From Streptomyces dioscori (GTDB lineage: Bacteria; Actinomycetota; Actinomycetes; Streptomycetales; Streptomycetaceae), in contig NZ_KZ679043.1 in NCBI RefSeq assembly GCF_003024195.1, positions 124,001 to 188,000 on the forward strand: a stretch of 64,000 nucleotides of DNA. Direction: 5' to 3'. The notes below the pieces were generated by a model. That model was given only the letters and a program-made list of their open reading frames with translations. It was not told the origin of the DNA and ran no database searches. The position numbers and the translations under genes were made by a program. Position 1 is the stretch's first letter. Each line of letters begins with the position of its first letter. Below, piece after piece: positions 62,311-64,000 of the stretch.

Positions 62311-64000
62311 GGTTGCCGATTGTTCCAGACGGACGACGACGGACTTGCTGGCGGGCGTGTTGCTGGTGTCGGCGGTGGCGTCCAGCGGCACCAGGACGTT
62401 CGTCTCCGGGTAGTAGGCGGCCGCGCAGCCGCGGGCCGTCGGGTAGTGCACGATCCGGAAACCGGCGGCGCGGCGCTCCACCCCGTCCTTCCACTCGCTG
62501 ACGAGATCGGTGTACGAGCCGTCGGCGAGACCCAGCTCGCGGGCGTCCTCGGGGTTGACCAGGACCACCCGGCGGCCGTTCTTGATGCCCCGGTAGCGGT
62601 CGTCGAGGCCGTAGATCGTGGTGTTGTACTGGTCGTGCGAGCGCAGGGTCTGCAGGAGCAGGCGGCCCTCGGGGAGCTTCGGGTACTCGACGGGCGCGGC
62701 CGTGAAGTTGGCCTTGCCGGTGGCGGTCGGGAAGCGCCGCTCGTCGCGCGGGGCGTGCGGGAGGGCGAAGCCCGCGGGGTCGGCCACGCGCGCGTTGAAG
62801 TCGTCGAAGCCCGGCACCACGCGTGCGATGCGGTCGCGGACGGTCGCGTAGTCCTTCTCGAACTCCTCCCAGGGCGTGCGGGAGTCCTCGCCGAGGACGC
62901 GGCGGGCGAGCCGGCACACGATGGCCGGCTCGGACAGCAGATGGTCGCTCGCGGGGTCCAGACGGCCGCGGGAGGCGTGCACCATGCCCATGGAGTCCTC
63001 GACGGTCACGAACTGCTCGCCGCCGCCCTGGAGATCGCGCTCGGTACGTCCCAGGGTGGGCAGGATCAGGGCGCGCGCCCCGGTGACGGCGTGCGAGCGG
63101 TTGAGCTTCGTCGACACGTGCACGGTGAGGCGGGCGCGGCGCATCGCGGCCTCGGTGACCTCGGTGTCGGGGGAGGCCGACACGAAGTTGCCGCCCATCG
63201 CGAAGAAGACCTTGGCCTTGTCGTCGCGCATCGCGCGGATCGCCCGCACGACGTCGTAGCCGTGGCCGCGCGGCGGGGCGAAGCCGAACTCCTTCTCCAG
63301 GGCGTCCAGGAAAGCGGGCGCGGGGCGCTCGAAGATGCCCATCGTGCGGTCGCCCTGCACGTTCGAGTGACCGCGGACCGGGCAGACGCCCGCGCCCGGC
63401 CGGCCGATGTTGCCGCGCAGCAGCAGGAAGTTGACGACCTCGCGGATCGTCGGCACGGAGTGCTTGTGCTGGGTGAGGCCCATCGCCCAGCAGACGATGG
63501 TGCGCTTCGAGGCGAGGACCATGGACAGCGCCTCGTCGATCTGCGCGCGCGTGAGGCCCGTCGCCGTGAGGGTCTCGTCCCAGTCGGCGGCGCGGGCGGC
63601 CTCGGTGAACTCCTCGTAGCCGTGGGTGTGTTCGCCGACGAACTCCTCGTCGACGGCGCCCTCCGTCTCCAGGATGAGCTTGTTCAGGAGGCGGAAGAGG
63701 GCCTGGTCGCCGCCGATACGGATCTGCAGGAACAGGTCGGTGAGGGCCGCGCCCTTGAACATGCCCTGGGGGGTCTGCGGGTTCTTGAAGCGCTCCATGC
63801 CCGCCTCGGGCAGCGGGTTCACCGTGATGATCCGCGCGCCGTTCGACTTCGCCTTCTCCAGGGCGGAGAGCATGCGCGGGTGGTTGGTGCCGGGGTTCTG
63901 CCCGGCCACGATGATCAGATCCGCCTGGTAGAGGTCGTCCAGCAGGACGCTGCCCTTGCCGATCCCTATCGTCTCGTTCAGCGCGGAGCCGGACGACTCG
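62305..64000 (-). CDS. FdhF/YdeP-type molybdopterin oxidoreductase, C-terminal 565 residues (truncated by window edge)
   Basis: The frame is open to the window edge; at least 565 codons are seen and the start lies beyond 64000. Visible parts: the molybdopterin domain SGSALNETIGIGKGSVLLDDL, LIIVAGQNPGTNHPRM, GARIITVNPLPEAGMERF; then RGNIGRPGAGVCPVRGHSNV, FFAMGGNFVSASPDTE and the C-terminal DMSO-reductase/FDH barrel (LLLQTLRSHDQYNTTIYGLDDRYRG-like, with RVVLVNPEDARELG). This matches the FdhF/YdeP family (TIGR01701 type) without selenocysteine context visible. Electron partner and substrate unknown. Confidence 0.9.
   Translation of the reverse strand, partial: ESSGSALNETIGIGKGSVLLDDLYQADLIIVAGQNPGTNHPRMLSALEKAKSNGARIITVNPLPEAGMERFKNPQTPQGMFKGAALTDLFLQIRIGGDQALFRLLNKLILETEGAVDEEFVGEHTHGYEEFTEAARAADWDETLTATGLTRAQIDEALSMVLASKRTIVCWAMGLTQHKHSVPTIREVVNFLLLRGNIGRPGAGVCPVRGHSNVQGDRTMGIFERPAPAFLDALEKEFGFAPPRGHGYDVVRAIRAMRDDKAKVFFAMGGNFVSASPDTEVTEAAMRRARLTVHVSTKLNRSHAVTGARALILPTLGRTERDLQGGGEQFVTVEDSMGMVHASRGRLDPASDHLLSEPAIVCRLARRVLGEDSRTPWEEFEKDYATVRDRIARVVPGFDDFNARVADPAGFALPHAPRDERRFPTATGKANFTAAPVEYPKLPEGRLLLQTLRSHDQYNTTIYGLDDRYRGIKNGRRVVLVNPEDARELGLADGSYTDLVSEWKDGVERRAAGFRIVHYPTARGCAAAYYPETNVLVPLDATADTSNTPASKSVVVRLEQSATN

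Overview
The window is about 64 kb of very GC-rich actinobacterial chromosome, almost certainly from a Streptomyces. The evidence is third-position G/C throughout, frequent GTG/TTG starts, 4-base ATGA/GTGA gene overlaps, twin-arginine and lipoprotein exports, and a core order (trpC-trpM-trpB-trpA, lgt, gltB-gltD, pyk, ANTAR regulator, liv operon) that matches the Streptomyces core chromosome as I remember it. No searches were run, so homologies come from motif reading and memory of the families.

Layout. 1-6.3 kb: end of a small membrane gene, a DUF2752 protein, trpC, trpM-like, trpB, trpA, a membrane-anchored DsbA-like protein and lgt, closed by strong hairpins. 6.4-13.4 kb (minus): a six-gene operon with every junction a 4-base overlap, made of four different ADP-ribosylglycohydrolases, a CaiB/BaiF CoA-transferase and a CitE-like lyase. 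13.7-20.9 kb: VIT-type metal transporter, then gltB and gltD with a structured leader. 21-25.7 kb: lipoprotein chitosanase, two genes of unknown function, an array of intergenic repeats and a solitary cytochrome b (QcrB-like).

25.7-36.2 kb is the most distinctive block: two acyl-CoA dehydrogenases, an IpdF-like SDR, a KstR2-like TetR regulator, FadA6-like thiolase, IpdC, IpdB, IpdA, EchA20 and two more SDRs. The set corresponds gene for gene to much of the mycobacterial KstR2 regulon for steroid C/D-ring (HIP) catabolism. The two divergent promoters share an almost identical KstR2-like operator. No FadD3-type ligase is in the window.

36.5-53.6 kb: a zinc metalloprotein, trypsin-like protease, GH35 beta-galactosidase with a divergent AraC regulator, chorismate mutase, a stand-alone receiver protein, aminopeptidase N, a DesA-like/DesB-like pair (PLP decarboxylase plus lysine N-monooxygenase), a Tat-exported 5'-nucleotidase, a SIMPL protein, pyruvate kinase and an HTH-LAGLIDADG protein. 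Next to the last lies a tRNA with a CAA (Leu) anticodon but a short, class I variable loop. 53.8-64 kb: ANTAR response regulator, the branched-chain amino acid ABC operon livK-H-M-G-F, two exported proteins of unknown role, a hotdog thioesterase and a truncated FdhF-type molybdopterin oxidoreductase.

A repeat family with core GCGCAGTTCCCCGCGCCCCT occurs about 21 times, in both orientations, nearly always between genes and often beside convergent gene ends.
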